Positions 19,143 through 29,343 of a stretch of 64,000 bases of DNA are shown here, in pieces; within the stretch, counting starts at the first letter, position 1; each line of letters opens with the position of its first letter. Where the stretch lies: NCBI GenBank assembly GCA_002716625.1, contig PBAS01000063.1, positions 62,001-126,000 on the forward strand, read 5' to 3'. The position numbers and the translations under genes were made by a program. The stretch is from Phycisphaeraceae bacterium (GTDB lineage Bacteria; Planctomycetota; Phycisphaerae; Phycisphaerales; Phycisphaeraceae). Under the pieces are notes generated by a model that worked only from the letters and a program-made list of their open reading frames with translations, did no database searches and had not been told where the DNA came from.

Positions 19143-20684
19143 TTGCTACAAGGGATGAGCAAGTTGTTCATAGCCACAATCCGTATTCGTCACCTCTGCC
19201 ATACCGTTGGACCGAGCGTTATCCTGGCGATCTTGTTGCCCTTTGCCTGCTCACCCACCTACCAGGCAGCACCGATACGCCCTAGCCGCATTATCCTTAT
19301 TAGCATGGATACCGTTCGCGCAGATCGCGTTAGTGGATACGGAACAGCGCAGACAACACCAGTCCTGGCCGAGATCTCACAACAAGGAGCTCTTTTTCGT
19401 GACTTCTATGCTGCCTCTACCTATACCATTCCTTCGCACCTATCGATCTTCACAGGCCGCGATTCCACGGAAGTCATGCTCCCATCAGGAAAGATGCGGC
19501 CCGATGTCGTAACACTCACCGAATTACTTGCCGCAGAGGGGTATCGCACCGGTGCCTATCATGAGGGAGGTTATGTCAGTGCGTCATTTGGATTTGATCG
19601 TGGATTTGAGGAATATATAGAATTACCCCGCATTGCCGTAGTCGGGCAGTCTCTTGACCGAGTTCTTGGTGCGATGCGGGCAGCAAAGAATCAGCCATAT
19701 TTTTTGTTCCTTCATACGTACGCCGCCCATTTCCCCTACGGGGGATATGAACGATACCGATCAGAATATCCGGACCGCAACCTTCTGTCCGACGATGAAA
19801 TCGAATATCTACACGAACTCGCCCGCGATAAAAAGACGGGTACCACATCACGTCAAACACAAACCAAAATCCTTTTTTACAACCATCTTGTTACGAAAAA
19901 TGAAGATATGATCCCAATGGATCGCATTAAATTACCTGTTGAATTCGTCCACAGTCCCCATTTCGAGTTGGATCGCCAGGCACTGTTGGCAAGTTATGAT
20001 GAACGGATCCGTCTAATAGACAACGCCATTGGGCAGATCCGTGCAACACTTATTGAACTCGGACAGTGGGAAGATACGTTGCTGATAATCCTATCTGACC
20101 ATGGCGAAGCATTCTTCGAGCATGGCTTGCAGCAACACGCCTATATTCCGTTTGATGAAGTCCTTAAGGTTCCATTGATTATTTCCTATCCTCGAGTTCT
20201 TAAAAACGCATCAGTTCGTCAAATCGAAGGCCTTACTTGGCACCCTGACATCCTTCCCACCATTGGCGGATTGGTGGGATTTCCATTGCCCCAACCGATG
20301 ACGGGAATGGACTTGACGCAAGTACTTTTGGGAAATGAGCAGATTCCAAAAAATAGAATGATCTTTCCATCAGTTCAGGAAGGACTACACAAACCCCCCA
20401 AGCCACGGAAAAGAACCACACTCCGAGATGGCCTAAAACACATACAGGGACATGTCGATTTTGGAGATGAACTTGGATATTTATTTGACCTTCGTGTTGA
20501 TTCGGAAGAAATGAATAATCTACGCGAAAAGCACCCCTCCGATTTCGATGCAATAGCCAATGCCGCCGTGAGATGGTCAAAAACGCACACACTCAACGTG
20601 GAAGCAAGCCGTGGAGACAGGCCCGTTCATCTTTCCAAAGATGACCATGATAAACTTCGGGCCCTTGGATATATTGGTAATTGA
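19143..20684 (+). CDS. Sulfatase-like lipoprotein with Thr at the nucleophile site
   Basis: A 513-residue alkaline-phosphatase-superfamily hydrolase. The signal ends in LLPFAC, a lipobox, so the mature enzyme is probably membrane-anchored. Metal-binding Asp56 lies in ISMDTVRADR, and LSDHGEAFFEHG supplies the second metal ligands. The nucleophile signature C/S-x-P-S-R reads T95-I-P-S-H, so the formylglycine Cys is missing; Thr as nucleophile is usual in phosphodiesterase/phosphoglycerol-transferase relatives and in a large uncharacterised sulfatase-like group. The first codon could be TTG 19143 or ATG 19155; neither has a good ribosome site. The substrate is unknown. Confidence 0.8.
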   Translation: MLQGMSKLFIATIRIRHLCHTVGPSVILAILLPFACSPTYQAAPIRPSRIILISMDTVRADRVSGYGTAQTTPVLAEISQQGALFRDFYAASTYTIPSHLSIFTGRDSTEVMLPSGKMRPDVVTLTELLAAEGYRTGAYHEGGYVSASFGFDRGFEEYIELPRIAVVGQSLDRVLGAMRAAKNQPYFLFLHTYAAHFPYGGYERYRSEYPDRNLLSDDEIEYLHELARDKKTGTTSRQTQTKILFYNHLVTKNEDMIPMDRIKLPVEFVHSPHFELDRQALLASYDERIRLIDNAIGQIRATLIELGQWEDTLLIILSDHGEAFFEHGLQQHAYIPFDEVLKVPLIISYPRVLKNASVRQIEGLTWHPDILPTIGGLVGFPLPQPMTGMDLTQVLLGNEQIPKNRMIFPSVQEGLHKPPKPRKRTTLRDGLKHIQGHVDFGDELGYLFDLRVDSEEMNNLREKHPSDFDAIANAAVRWSKTHTLNVEASRGDRPVHLSKDDHDKLRALGYIGN

Positions 20685-20742
20685 TTCTGCCATGGTGAAG
20701 AAGCATCAGAACCCTACTCTTGCAACCATCGGGAGCTAGTCC

Positions 20743-21549
20743 ATGGTTAAAATTCCCATCACCATGTGCCATGGCATCGACACAAAAAAGGCTAAGGCAC
20801 CTCTGACCGCTGAACATTTCGAACGCTTGATCAAGGTTGCCGCCAACCTTGGTTTTGAATCGATCAATTATGATGATTTAGAAGCATGGCAGGCTGGACG
20901 TGGCACTTTACCGAAGAAACCGATCATGCTTGACTTTGATCACCCAGTTCAATCCATACGCTATGAAGTTCACGACACAATGACCCAATATGGATTCAAG
21001 GGCAACCTATTCGTGAACACCGGGCCAATGCATCCAAATTATAATGGCAAACCTCGTGGTGATGCCTGGATGACTTGGGACGAACTACGTGATTTGGTCG
21101 ACATGGGCTGGTACATCGGGGCTCATACCGTAACTCATCCCAACCTATCTGAATTAAGTCTCGAAGATCCTGAGGGGCATCGGATTCGAGAAGAATTAAT
21201 TCAATGCGATAAAGAAATCGAAAAAGAACTGGGCATTAAACCCAAGGCATTTGCCTTTACCGGGACAAGCTTTAGCACGATTGCCCTTCGAGAAGTTAAA
21301 ACACGTTATCAATTCGGCCGCCTATGGATCACACAGGCCTTCTATCAGGTAGATGGGGAAAAAATACGCTACGCTGACTTGGTTGGGATACCGGGTGATG
21401 ATGAAACTGACGGAGGCCCACCGCATCAAGCCCGATACATCTACAAGGACAGTAACCCCTATCTACTGCCATCAATGGAGTTTCAGGCCCTGATCTATGA
21501 CCCTAATGCTTTTCGGCACTATCTAGAACGCGCGATTTGTGAAAAATAA
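20743..21549 (+). CDS. Polysaccharide deacetylase (NodB-fold) family protein
   Basis: A 268-residue cytoplasmic-looking protein of the carbohydrate esterase 4 fold. Motif 2, HTVTHPNLSEL, gives the two metal-binding histidines. Motif 1 reads LDFDHP: the metal-binding second Asp is kept but the usual TFDDG catalytic-base Asp is Phe, as in several polysaccharide/polyamine deacetylase groups that use DxDH. There is no signal peptide. It follows the sulfatase-like gene by 58 bases and may share its transcript. The substrate is unknown. Confidence 0.75.
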   Translation: MVKIPITMCHGIDTKKAKAPLTAEHFERLIKVAANLGFESINYDDLEAWQAGRGTLPKKPIMLDFDHPVQSIRYEVHDTMTQYGFKGNLFVNTGPMHPNYNGKPRGDAWMTWDELRDLVDMGWYIGAHTVTHPNLSELSLEDPEGHRIREELIQCDKEIEKELGIKPKAFAFTGTSFSTIALREVKTRYQFGRLWITQAFYQVDGEKIRYADLVGIPGDDETDGGPPHQARYIYKDSNPYLLPSMEFQALIYDPNAFRHYLERAICEK

Positions 21550-21732
21550 TCAACTCAAACTAATCATGCACATCGATACCATCAACTGTTTATTAACATG
21601 CCTGCGGGGTATGGGGACTTGCCACCTTGCCTGCATCCACGCCAAAAATAAACTTTTGCCGAGTGATGGGGTGTACAAGTTGTGGACCATCCCCTAACTC
21701 TCATCAGCGACTCACCTTGGATTCACCCTCCA

Positions 21733-22701
21733 ATGAAGAACCTCAAGGTCCTGCTACTGTCGCTTCCACATCTTTTCCGCCCATGGTGCCAGGATGTGCT
21801 TGATGCAATAAATGGTAAACACGAAATAACCGTCTATGACGATACCCGGCCAATAAAAGACCAATTTCGTGACGTGAATATCGTGATCGACCAAGGTGGA
21901 CATATTGGAACCCGGGAGATGATGGACGCAGCTATCACCGCTGACCTTTGGCAGATTATGAGTATTGGCTATGAACATGTTGATATCGACTACATCAAAT
22001 CCCAAGGCATTCCTGTAGCCAACGTACCGGGGCAAACCAGTGCTGTTTCTCTGGCACAGTGCGCACTCATGTTCATGTTGACACTGGCCCACCGTCTAAA
22101 CGATTGCCGCCAGAACTTTGATGCCGGTCACTGGCTTGAACCCTGTGGCATAGAACTTGAAGGAAAAACACTGGGAGTTGTTGGCCTGGGTGAAAGTGGA
22201 CGACGCTTGGCAATACTTGGCCAGGCATTGGGCATGATTGTCATCGGTGCCAATCGAACACCATTAAATCAAGACACACAGCGGTCGTTACATCTGACCC
22301 ATACATACCCGTTGAATCAGTTGGACACGCTGATACACAAGAGTGATGTCGTGTCTCTACACCTAACCTTAGCAGATAATACTCGCAGCATTATTGATGC
22401 CCGTAGACTTGGAATGATGAAGCCAACCGCGTGGCTGATTAATGTTGCCCGCGGCGGACTTGTCGATGAAGTAGCTCTTTGCAATGCTCTTATCGACAAG
22501 AAGTTAGGAGGTGCGGGGCTGGATGTGTTTGTATCTGAACCGCCGGATGTCCGACATCCAGTATTTTCACTTCCCAATGTTGTGGTCACACCACATATCG
22601 CCGGTTTTACCGATGGCTCAAGCCGCAAGCGTGCGGAAACCATTGCCACCAATGTTGATCGAGTAGCTCAAGGATTCGAGCCGTTACATCTCATTAATTA
22701 A
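21733..22701 (+). CDS. D-isomer-specific 2-hydroxyacid dehydrogenase
   Basis: NAD-dependent oxidoreductase of the phosphoglycerate/lactate dehydrogenase group. The Rossmann turn is VVGLGESGRRLA, the substrate Arg lies in NVARGGLVDE, and the family end has GAGLDVFVSEPP and the catalytic His in TPHIAGF. The ATG at 21733 (MKNLKVLLL) gives the usual N-terminus at 322 residues; a GTG at 21682 would add 17 residues. The NAD rim residue after the third beta strand is not decisive for NADP versus NAD. Confidence 0.9.
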   Translation: MKNLKVLLLSLPHLFRPWCQDVLDAINGKHEITVYDDTRPIKDQFRDVNIVIDQGGHIGTREMMDAAITADLWQIMSIGYEHVDIDYIKSQGIPVANVPGQTSAVSLAQCALMFMLTLAHRLNDCRQNFDAGHWLEPCGIELEGKTLGVVGLGESGRRLAILGQALGMIVIGANRTPLNQDTQRSLHLTHTYPLNQLDTLIHKSDVVSLHLTLADNTRSIIDARRLGMMKPTAWLINVARGGLVDEVALCNALIDKKLGGAGLDVFVSEPPDVRHPVFSLPNVVVTPHIAGFTDGSSRKRAETIATNVDRVAQGFEPLHLIN

Positions 22702-22844
22702 GGTCTGTAGAATCCCAGCCGAGGCCTTTTCTCACCAGTCAACACGCCGAACATAGGAACCCCAAAATGGTAGTTTCCACACTGCACTTAGACGTGAATT
22801 TAGATATGCTTAAGCCCATATTTATATTTAAAAGGAGATGAGTG

Positions 22845-25412
22845 ATGTTACGCCACACTTCTGTCTACCTGATCCTATCAAGTGTGCTTATTGCAACTGT
22901 TTCATTTGGCGCTGTTGAGCCATTACCGCTTTCGGCTTTATGGCTGTTTAGAGCAGACCCCCAGGATGTCGGGCGCAAACACGGGTGGTTTGCAAATGAT
23001 CTTGACGAGGGAAAATGGATCTCACTCAGCACCCACGAATGGGACGGATGGGAGAAGCAAGGTCATGGTGGTGGCGCAGATCTGGCATGGTACCGAACCA
23101 GTTTTCAAGTTCCCGATTCGTTTTCTGGAAAAAAGTACGTTTATCTATACTTCAGTGGTGTCGATTTGGATGCCTGGGTATGGATCAATGGCAGCACCGC
23201 CGGTGAACACACTCTGGCCAAAGAAGGGCTGGAACACTTGGATCCTGACGGCGATAACCGACGTCACCGATTCTGGTTTGAACCATTTAAGCTTGAGATT
23301 AAGGGCTTGCTACGACCAGGCCTACCCAACAACATTACCGTCCGCGTGCGCAAGGAAGGCGAACCAGGCGGGGGAATATGGAAACCAGTTCACCTGTTTG
23401 CCAGTGACGAGCCCTTGGAAGTTGGGGTAATGACTAACCATGCCAACGACCTTAATACCATTGCACTTCAAGCCAAAGAACCAACGATTCAGTATGACGT
23501 ATGGACGACAAACCCATACCATCCGGTTTACCCCAACACCAGAGTATCAGGCCCGGTAAAAATCACGCAGGAAGGTACCGGTGAATCCTACGCCCAGGGT
23601 TTTGCAGATCTTATTACCGCTGAAGGAACCTGCGGTGAGTACGTACCCGTGGCACTTCATGTGCACAATCACAGCACAACATCGCTACCGATTCGTTTCG
23701 ATTTACTTGGTGTCCATCACGAACAACACAAGCTCAAACTACGGTCTGATCAGGTTCAGGTCCACACAATGGACTATGTACTGACACGACTGAAAAAACT
23801 AGTACCCGACCCATTGCCCCGCGCCGATGGCGCCAATGGCCTTCGCCTCGGCCCCGGAGAGACAGGCAGTTACTTTTTGCTCATTGATACAAGGGGAATG
23901 CCTGCCGGACGATGGGCTGGCCGAGTCGGCTTTACGCCACTTCGAAACGGACCAAAGCTTGAAATCCCATTTGAGTTGAACATCGCCCCTGTTGTCCTGC
24001 CGCAGCGAGTGCCCATCTGGGTCACTTTCTGGTCCTACTCTCCCTCATATGGCTGGGGTACCGAGGGACGTGGAAACAGCAAAACGTACCTGGACTTAAT
24101 GCGGCGAACAGGAACCAATGTGGTGCAGATGTCGTACCGTGACGGAGGCCCCAACCCTATTTTGAATGAAAACAAGGACATCGTAGGCATCAATGTCAGT
24201 CAATTTGACCGCATGATGACCCGCCGTGAGTTCACTCACCATGACTACCTCGTGGTCGGACTCACGATCCGTAACAACTCAGAACGCTGGGGTCCACATT
24301 TCCTTGAAGAAGACCATGAACAATGGAAACGAAACTTCTTTAATTACACCAGGATGCTCGCCAAACATATCCGAGACAACTATGGCATCGCTCACGACCG
24401 CTGGGGCTTATATTTAAATGACGAGCATATTGGTGAAAATTTTGTGCCGCTTGGAAAAATAGTAAAAGCAGCCGACCCCAATGTCCAGATATGGGCCAAC
24501 CGTATTGAGGACTTGGAGACAACAAAGAAAGCTGAACCGTATATTGATGTAATTGTACCCTACAGTCCATGGCTTTCTGCCAAAGGGCTGGGCTTTGGCA
24601 AGAACGCTGAAGCTGAAAAGTTTTTTCTTAAAACCGGTAAGCCTTGGTGGGCTTATCGGCATGCCTATTGGCGAAATCCAGAACGTACCGCCTTTCCACG
24701 TGCCGAACCAAATTCACCGCATGATATGCTGCGAAGTCGACCATGGTTGGCATGGAAATTAGGACTGGAGGGTTATGGCTATTGGGTGTTTGCTGCCCCA
24801 CGGTGGTGGGGAAGGTATGACGGCTTACCCGATGTCACTCCCCAGGTCGGTTCACCCGATCACCGCCATACGAACGTCGGCTTCATCTATATGGGACATG
24901 ACGGCCCGATCACCAGCCGGAGATTAGAAGCTTTTCGGGATGGCTGGGAGGATTACAAATTACTTTGGATCATTAAACAGGCTGCCAGCCTTAAAACTCA
25001 GGATAGTCAACTGGCACAAAAGGCACTTGAACATATAAACTCCGCAGTCGAGGACATCTTATCCGGGGCAACCGAAGATGAACTTCATGATTGGCGACAC
25101 ACCCTTATCAATGATGCTGCACAGCTCTGTGCGGCAAGTCCACTGCGGGTACTAGTCACGGATGTTAAAACAACCCGCCACAGTGTCGCGATCAGTCTAT
25201 CATCTAATCAGCCGATACGCGTATGGACTTGGCTGGATCGTGGTTCAAATGACGACCGACGGTTTATTGATGCAACGGGCGAAAACAATACGCCGGTCGT
25301 ATCAATCAATAACCTCGTACCAAATGAGGAATGCAAACTGATCATGGTTGTTGGAGGCCCCCATGGCCAACAGTCCGTGCTAAAACATCAGTTCAAGACC
25401 AGTAGCTGGTAA
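22845..25412 (+). CDS. Secreted DUF4091 glycoside-hydrolase-like protein
   Basis: An 855-residue exported protein. The signal peptide is followed by a GH2-like sugar-binding domain (about 40-190) with LAWYRTSFQVP, VWINGSTAG and GGGIWKPVHLF. The C-terminal half is a DUF4091 domain with DHDYLVVGLT-like TIM-barrel strands, LYLNDEH (candidate acids), and the family ending ITSRRLEAFRDGWEDYKLLW. The family is thought to act on glycans; no activity is known for this member. AAGGAG at 22832-22837 lies seven bases upstream of ATG 22845 and decides the start over the GTG at 22842. The neighbours (sulfatase-like, deacetylase) fit glycan breakdown. Confidence 0.85.
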   Translation: MLRHTSVYLILSSVLIATVSFGAVEPLPLSALWLFRADPQDVGRKHGWFANDLDEGKWISLSTHEWDGWEKQGHGGGADLAWYRTSFQVPDSFSGKKYVYLYFSGVDLDAWVWINGSTAGEHTLAKEGLEHLDPDGDNRRHRFWFEPFKLEIKGLLRPGLPNNITVRVRKEGEPGGGIWKPVHLFASDEPLEVGVMTNHANDLNTIALQAKEPTIQYDVWTTNPYHPVYPNTRVSGPVKITQEGTGESYAQGFADLITAEGTCGEYVPVALHVHNHSTTSLPIRFDLLGVHHEQHKLKLRSDQVQVHTMDYVLTRLKKLVPDPLPRADGANGLRLGPGETGSYFLLIDTRGMPAGRWAGRVGFTPLRNGPKLEIPFELNIAPVVLPQRVPIWVTFWSYSPSYGWGTEGRGNSKTYLDLMRRTGTNVVQMSYRDGGPNPILNENKDIVGINVSQFDRMMTRREFTHHDYLVVGLTIRNNSERWGPHFLEEDHEQWKRNFFNYTRMLAKHIRDNYGIAHDRWGLYLNDEHIGENFVPLGKIVKAADPNVQIWANRIEDLETTKKAEPYIDVIVPYSPWLSAKGLGFGKNAEAEKFFLKTGKPWWAYRHAYWRNPERTAFPRAEPNSPHDMLRSRPWLAWKLGLEGYGYWVFAAPRWWGRYDGLPDVTPQVGSPDHRHTNVGFIYMGHDGPITSRRLEAFRDGWEDYKLLWIIKQAASLKTQDSQLAQKALEHINSAVEDILSGATEDELHDWRHTLINDAAQLCAASPLRVLVTDVKTTRHSVAISLSSNQPIRVWTWLDRGSNDDRRFIDATGENNTPVVSINNLVPNEECKLIMVVGGPHGQQSVLKHQFKTSSW

Positions 25413-25463
25413 AGGTGCAAGTACTTCCAGAATAAGTATCACCTTGCCTCAACAGGTGCAAAC

Positions 25464-27242
25464 TCACTCTAATTCCGAGTACAACCCATGCGTGTTTCCG
25501 TGTTGTGCCTCGGGATTCCGCTGATCCTTTAGCGTGCAATCGATTCGCCCCAGGTTTTCAATCTCGGCATGCAATACTTTGCCATCAACATATGTGTTTT
25601 CTGCAAGAACAAGCGGTGATCCTGCTCGTCCTAATGACAGTACATCGTCCGGTAATAATGTGGTTTGGCGCGTGCACATGGCAATCATTCCATTTAACCC
25701 ATTGCGATAACCACCACTGTGTGTCTGAACCATATCGCCATCCTGTATTGACACTGACATCACCAGGCTGTCCAGATCGTCTGCATGGGTCAGTGGGACG
25801 ACTGGGCTGAGTCTGGCAAAACCATCCGCACAGCCCCCCAGATAATGAACACCGCGTGTCTCATAATCGGTGGGGGTTTTGATTCGGTGGCCCAGCGATC
25901 TATCGCGTAGATGTAACATGACGGTGACACCAGCCAAACACTCCAGTGCTTCACCCTCTTCGATGTTATAACACGGCCGGCCAATCACACCGGCCAGATG
26001 AACTTCACACTCGACCGCACCCATGTGAGGCGCCAAAACAAGTGGTGAACCAAGTTTACCAAGGACCCTAGGTGGATACAGATTTGCACAGTAGCGATTC
26101 GATTCTGGAACACCTTCGATTTCATCAGCTTTAAGGTAATTGCCGCGGCAGATCCAAACAGAACGACCGGGTGACTTTTTCGTTTTATTCTCATCCATAC
26201 CCCAGCGCCGGACTCTTGCGAGAAATGGACTGCGCTTACGTTCACGATGACAACCAACACGCTCGATTTGCGTCTGAAGATCACCCACCTGTTCAATCGA
26301 CACTTCTAATTCCGATCGGGATCCAAGTTGCTCAGAAATATCGACCATTTGCCCATCCCAACTTGGAGCACCTAGACCCAGGATCGTACCTATAGGTAAT
26401 GTCATAAACTGGGAAAAATAGGCAATCAGGTATTCGGCACCCAGTAATGTAGCCGAAGTATGACCCCGTTCACTTAACTTCCCATCAATAGAAGTTTGAA
26501 TGATCAGATCGTAGAGATAGGCCGATGCGTATGAACTCTTGCGCATGGCAGACAGACGCTGAGTACCCATCCGTGCCGTATATGCATCCTCCAGTTCCTC
26601 AACCGTGGTAATCCACGGTCCAATCGCCCCATTTCCATCTGCTGATTTACTCATGCAATCAAGAGACATCACCATGTATCTTGACAGTTCCTCATCCGGC
26701 AAATTGTCGTAATCGCCATGCAAACCTGACATAAACAGATCATTCATGACCAGAACACCCGCAATATACGATTCGGCCTCTATTTCCGGCACCCGATAAG
26801 CGTCTTTACCAAGCACAACTGCGAATTCCGCACCATGCGCCAAGGATGCTTTGACTGGTAACTCCACCGTATCACCATTCCCGCTTAAACTGGTCCAGGG
26901 ACGAACACGAAAGTGAGTCATACGCGGAATATTCCAACGAAATCGCGGACCTTGCTGACGCCGCCAGATCGTGGGCGAATTCCCATGACCATAAAAGAAT
27001 AGTGGACACAGGGGAACTGCAGGCGCAAGAACCCTGGGGTGGATTTTCGATTCAGCGGTAAATTTAAATTGCTTCACCACTTGGCGGCGTTCATCTCGAT
27101 CCATTGCCAAGAGCGCAGGCAATCGCTGCGAAGGCGAAATAGCCCGCACAGCTTCACAACCATCTAGACGATAAATGTGCCCTTGGCCATCCACTAACCC
27201 GCAATCGAACTGACCATCGTGTACGAAACTGGTAATCTTCAT
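25464..27242 (-). CDS. Two-domain fumarylacetoacetate hydrolase family protein
   Basis: A 592-residue protein that appears to hold two FAH folds in tandem. The first (about 60-290) shows GAEFAVVLGKDA and VLVMNDL; the second (about 370-590) shows ECEVHLAGVIGRPC, the E-x-E metal-binding feature of the family, and HLRDRSLGHRIK, YLGGCADGF. Single-domain FAH enzymes cleave C-C bonds in dicarbonyls or open ring-cleavage products with Mg2+; the double form is rarer and reminiscent of HpcE of the homoprotocatechuate pathway. The pathway here is unknown. Convergent with the DUF4091 gene. Confidence 0.75.
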   Translation of the reverse strand: MKITSFVHDGQFDCGLVDGQGHIYRLDGCEAVRAISPSQRLPALLAMDRDERRQVVKQFKFTAESKIHPRVLAPAVPLCPLFFYGHGNSPTIWRRQQGPRFRWNIPRMTHFRVRPWTSLSGNGDTVELPVKASLAHGAEFAVVLGKDAYRVPEIEAESYIAGVLVMNDLFMSGLHGDYDNLPDEELSRYMVMSLDCMSKSADGNGAIGPWITTVEELEDAYTARMGTQRLSAMRKSSYASAYLYDLIIQTSIDGKLSERGHTSATLLGAEYLIAYFSQFMTLPIGTILGLGAPSWDGQMVDISEQLGSRSELEVSIEQVGDLQTQIERVGCHRERKRSPFLARVRRWGMDENKTKKSPGRSVWICRGNYLKADEIEGVPESNRYCANLYPPRVLGKLGSPLVLAPHMGAVECEVHLAGVIGRPCYNIEEGEALECLAGVTVMLHLRDRSLGHRIKTPTDYETRGVHYLGGCADGFARLSPVVPLTHADDLDSLVMSVSIQDGDMVQTHSGGYRNGLNGMIAMCTRQTTLLPDDVLSLGRAGSPLVLAENTYVDGKVLHAEIENLGRIDCTLKDQRNPEAQHGNTHGLYSELE

Positions 27243-27558
27243 AGGATGAATATATACGCTACACCAATCTGATATCGGTTCTCAACAAGCAACATGGCTC
27301 AAGGCATGTATATTGGCATATCAACCGTACAATCAGGAATCCCCGTTTGCAATATGATACGGATATTCACTTTTTTTCAGGATCCGATTCATATCCATCT
27401 GGAATTGAAATATCTACTAGTAATTTATAACTTGCAGATCATGCAGGAATTTATACGGGGCTGATCATCTAGAATACATAACACCTGATAAAAATGTTAG
27501 ATTCAATACATTATTTAATAAGCCTGACTACATTCTTAAAAGAACAAGGATGCGGAAG
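27243..27558. other. AT-rich divergent intergenic region
   Basis: About 315 bases between the FAH gene (minus) and the PQQ-propeller gene (plus), both promoters being expected inside. The stretch 27360-27545 is clearly richer in A and T than the neighbouring genes. I cannot name a -35/-10 pair with confidence. No RNA or repeat is seen. Confidence 0.4.
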
Positions 27559-28782
27559 ATGAAATCTTTGATAAACCTTACATTGGTCATACTGACAGCA
27601 GCAACCTTGTCAGGACTAAACGTTCATGTAGCACTGGGCCAATCCATCTCTGGCTGGCGCACAGATGGCACTGGCCGGTACCCCACAGCAATCCCCCCTA
27701 TTAACTGGTCGACCAAAAAACATGTGGCATGGGCCACTCCTATGCCCAGCACCAGCAATAGCACACCTGTCATTGTGGGTAAACGGTTGTTTGTAAACTC
27801 CGACCCTACAACACTGCTGTGCGTGCGTGTTTCCGATGGTGAAATTTTATGGCATCGTGACAATGATATTAAATGGATTGATCCAAAGATTAATGATGCT
27901 CTGCCCCAAGCACACGGTGCCAATGGACATTCCACTCCCACGCCGGTCACAGACGGGCAATATGTGTATGTTGTGTTTGGAAATGGTGTTGCTGCCAGTT
28001 ACGACCTACATGGTAATCGCCATTGGATTCAACACCTTGGTGATCCTGTCCATGCTTGGGGGCACAGTTCTTCACCTGCCATGGCCAACGGTACCTTAGG
28101 CGTGCTCATTGATGATCTCATTGGTCTTGATGCCGCCAGTGGAAAAGAGAAATGGCGTGTGCCATCAAAACAGCTGTGGGGGACGCCAATTGCAACACAA
28201 GTCGGCGAGGTTGATGTATTCATTACGCCATCCGGCCAGATCGTACGTGCTGATAATGGCGAAGTACTATGGCATGACTTGGCATCACTCGATTATTGTT
28301 CGCCGGTTGTTAGCGCCGGTGTCGTTTATTTCATCGAGGATCAAAGCGTTGCTTACAAACTTCCCGACTCTCTAAATGGTAATCCACAAGAACTCTGGTT
28401 TGAACGAATTAAGCAGGACCGACACTACGCCTCGCCCCTGATCCACGATGGACTTATCTATACGGTCTCACGAGGTGAGTTCTTGACCGTTCTTGAGACG
28501 AAGACTGGAAAAACAGTGTATACCCAGCAACTAGACTTGGGTGGCACCAATTCCAATAGCGTTTATCCCGCTGTGACACTTGGCGGATCGCACATCTACA
28601 TCGCCAACGAGTCGGGTACAACCGTTGTATTAGAACCTGGCCGCCAGTACCGCGAGGTGTATCGCAATGAGTTGGAACGCCATCGCAGTTCACCGGTATT
28701 TATTGGACAACGCATGTATATCCGTGGAATGAACCATCTGTACTGTATTGAAAAGCCGACCCAGATCTCACTTCTAGATTGA
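27559..28782 (+). CDS. Exported PQQ-like beta-propeller protein
   Basis: A 407-residue protein with a clean signal peptide (MKSLINLTLVILTAATLSG ... ALGQS), followed by repeated blades with the Trp-containing PQQ motif (e.g. DGEILWHRD, GKEKWRVP). Such single-domain propellers occur in large numbers in Planctomycetota and may bind substrates or act as scaffold; no quinoprotein dehydrogenase catalytic residues are evident. AAGGA eight bases upstream of ATG 27559 favours this start over ATG 27550. Divergent from the FAH gene. Confidence 0.8.
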   Translation: MKSLINLTLVILTAATLSGLNVHVALGQSISGWRTDGTGRYPTAIPPINWSTKKHVAWATPMPSTSNSTPVIVGKRLFVNSDPTTLLCVRVSDGEILWHRDNDIKWIDPKINDALPQAHGANGHSTPTPVTDGQYVYVVFGNGVAASYDLHGNRHWIQHLGDPVHAWGHSSSPAMANGTLGVLIDDLIGLDAASGKEKWRVPSKQLWGTPIATQVGEVDVFITPSGQIVRADNGEVLWHDLASLDYCSPVVSAGVVYFIEDQSVAYKLPDSLNGNPQELWFERIKQDRHYASPLIHDGLIYTVSRGEFLTVLETKTGKTVYTQQLDLGGTNSNSVYPAVTLGGSHIYIANESGTTVVLEPGRQYREVYRNELERHRSSPVFIGQRMYIRGMNHLYCIEKPTQISLLD

Positions 28783-28988
28783 ACACCGCTTTATATACGA
28801 ATCTAATAAATGCCTGAGGTGAGGTTACTTCTACCATATAGCAAATAAAATAAAGAACGCCCCTCCAGCACTGTCCAAAGGCCATCTATTCTAAAGATCC
28901 ACAATACCACCTACGCTGTCAGCAACTACACATGTAGGTAATCAACTACTCGATGATAAACAATCTTCTTGGAATACGATCCGTCACA

Positions 28989-29222
28989 TCATAACCGCGT
29001 CTTGATACCCATTGCTCTAAGAACACACCACCCAGCCCATCCTTCAAATACTTGAAATACACCGATTGCCACAAGCAACACTCCCACCATCCATAGCCAA
29101 CTGATTTCAGGCATTGAGAAAACCACAACCAGCAATAGGCCCAACCCCACCAATAGAAAGAAAACGCCACTGAGAAGACGGGTTGCCTTTCCCTTTGCAT
29201 CAATGTTACATCGCACGATCAC
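28989..29222 (-). CDS. YgaP/DUF2892-like two-TM membrane protein
   Basis: A 77-residue protein with two membrane spans (LLSGVFFLLVGLGLLLVVVF and WMVGVLLVAIGVFQVF) and the Trp-Cys ending GWCVLRAMGIKT, close to the terminus of DUF2892/YgaP membrane domains (WCPLY...GI.T). The N-terminal basic patch KGKATRLL fits the cytoplasmic side. No rhodanese domain is fused. A second overlapping frame is ruled out by the family match. Confidence 0.7.
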   Translation of the reverse strand: MIVRCNIDAKGKATRLLSGVFFLLVGLGLLLVVVFSMPEISWLWMVGVLLVAIGVFQVFEGWAGWCVLRAMGIKTRL

Positions 29223-29343
29223 TCACCTTCATGTCCTTCACTGCACTGTCAACATCATGTATGACCACAGTCAATCATGACCTGGGGGAAATGGCAAGTT
29301 GGACCTGTCTGCAACACCTTGTTACCCAACACTGGGAAAAGGC

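Noticed and set aside
28946-29203. 85-residue minus-strand frame overlapping the YgaP-like gene
   Set aside because: It is out of frame with the DUF2892-like protein, whose two membrane spans and Trp-Cys ending decide in favour of the 77-residue frame.
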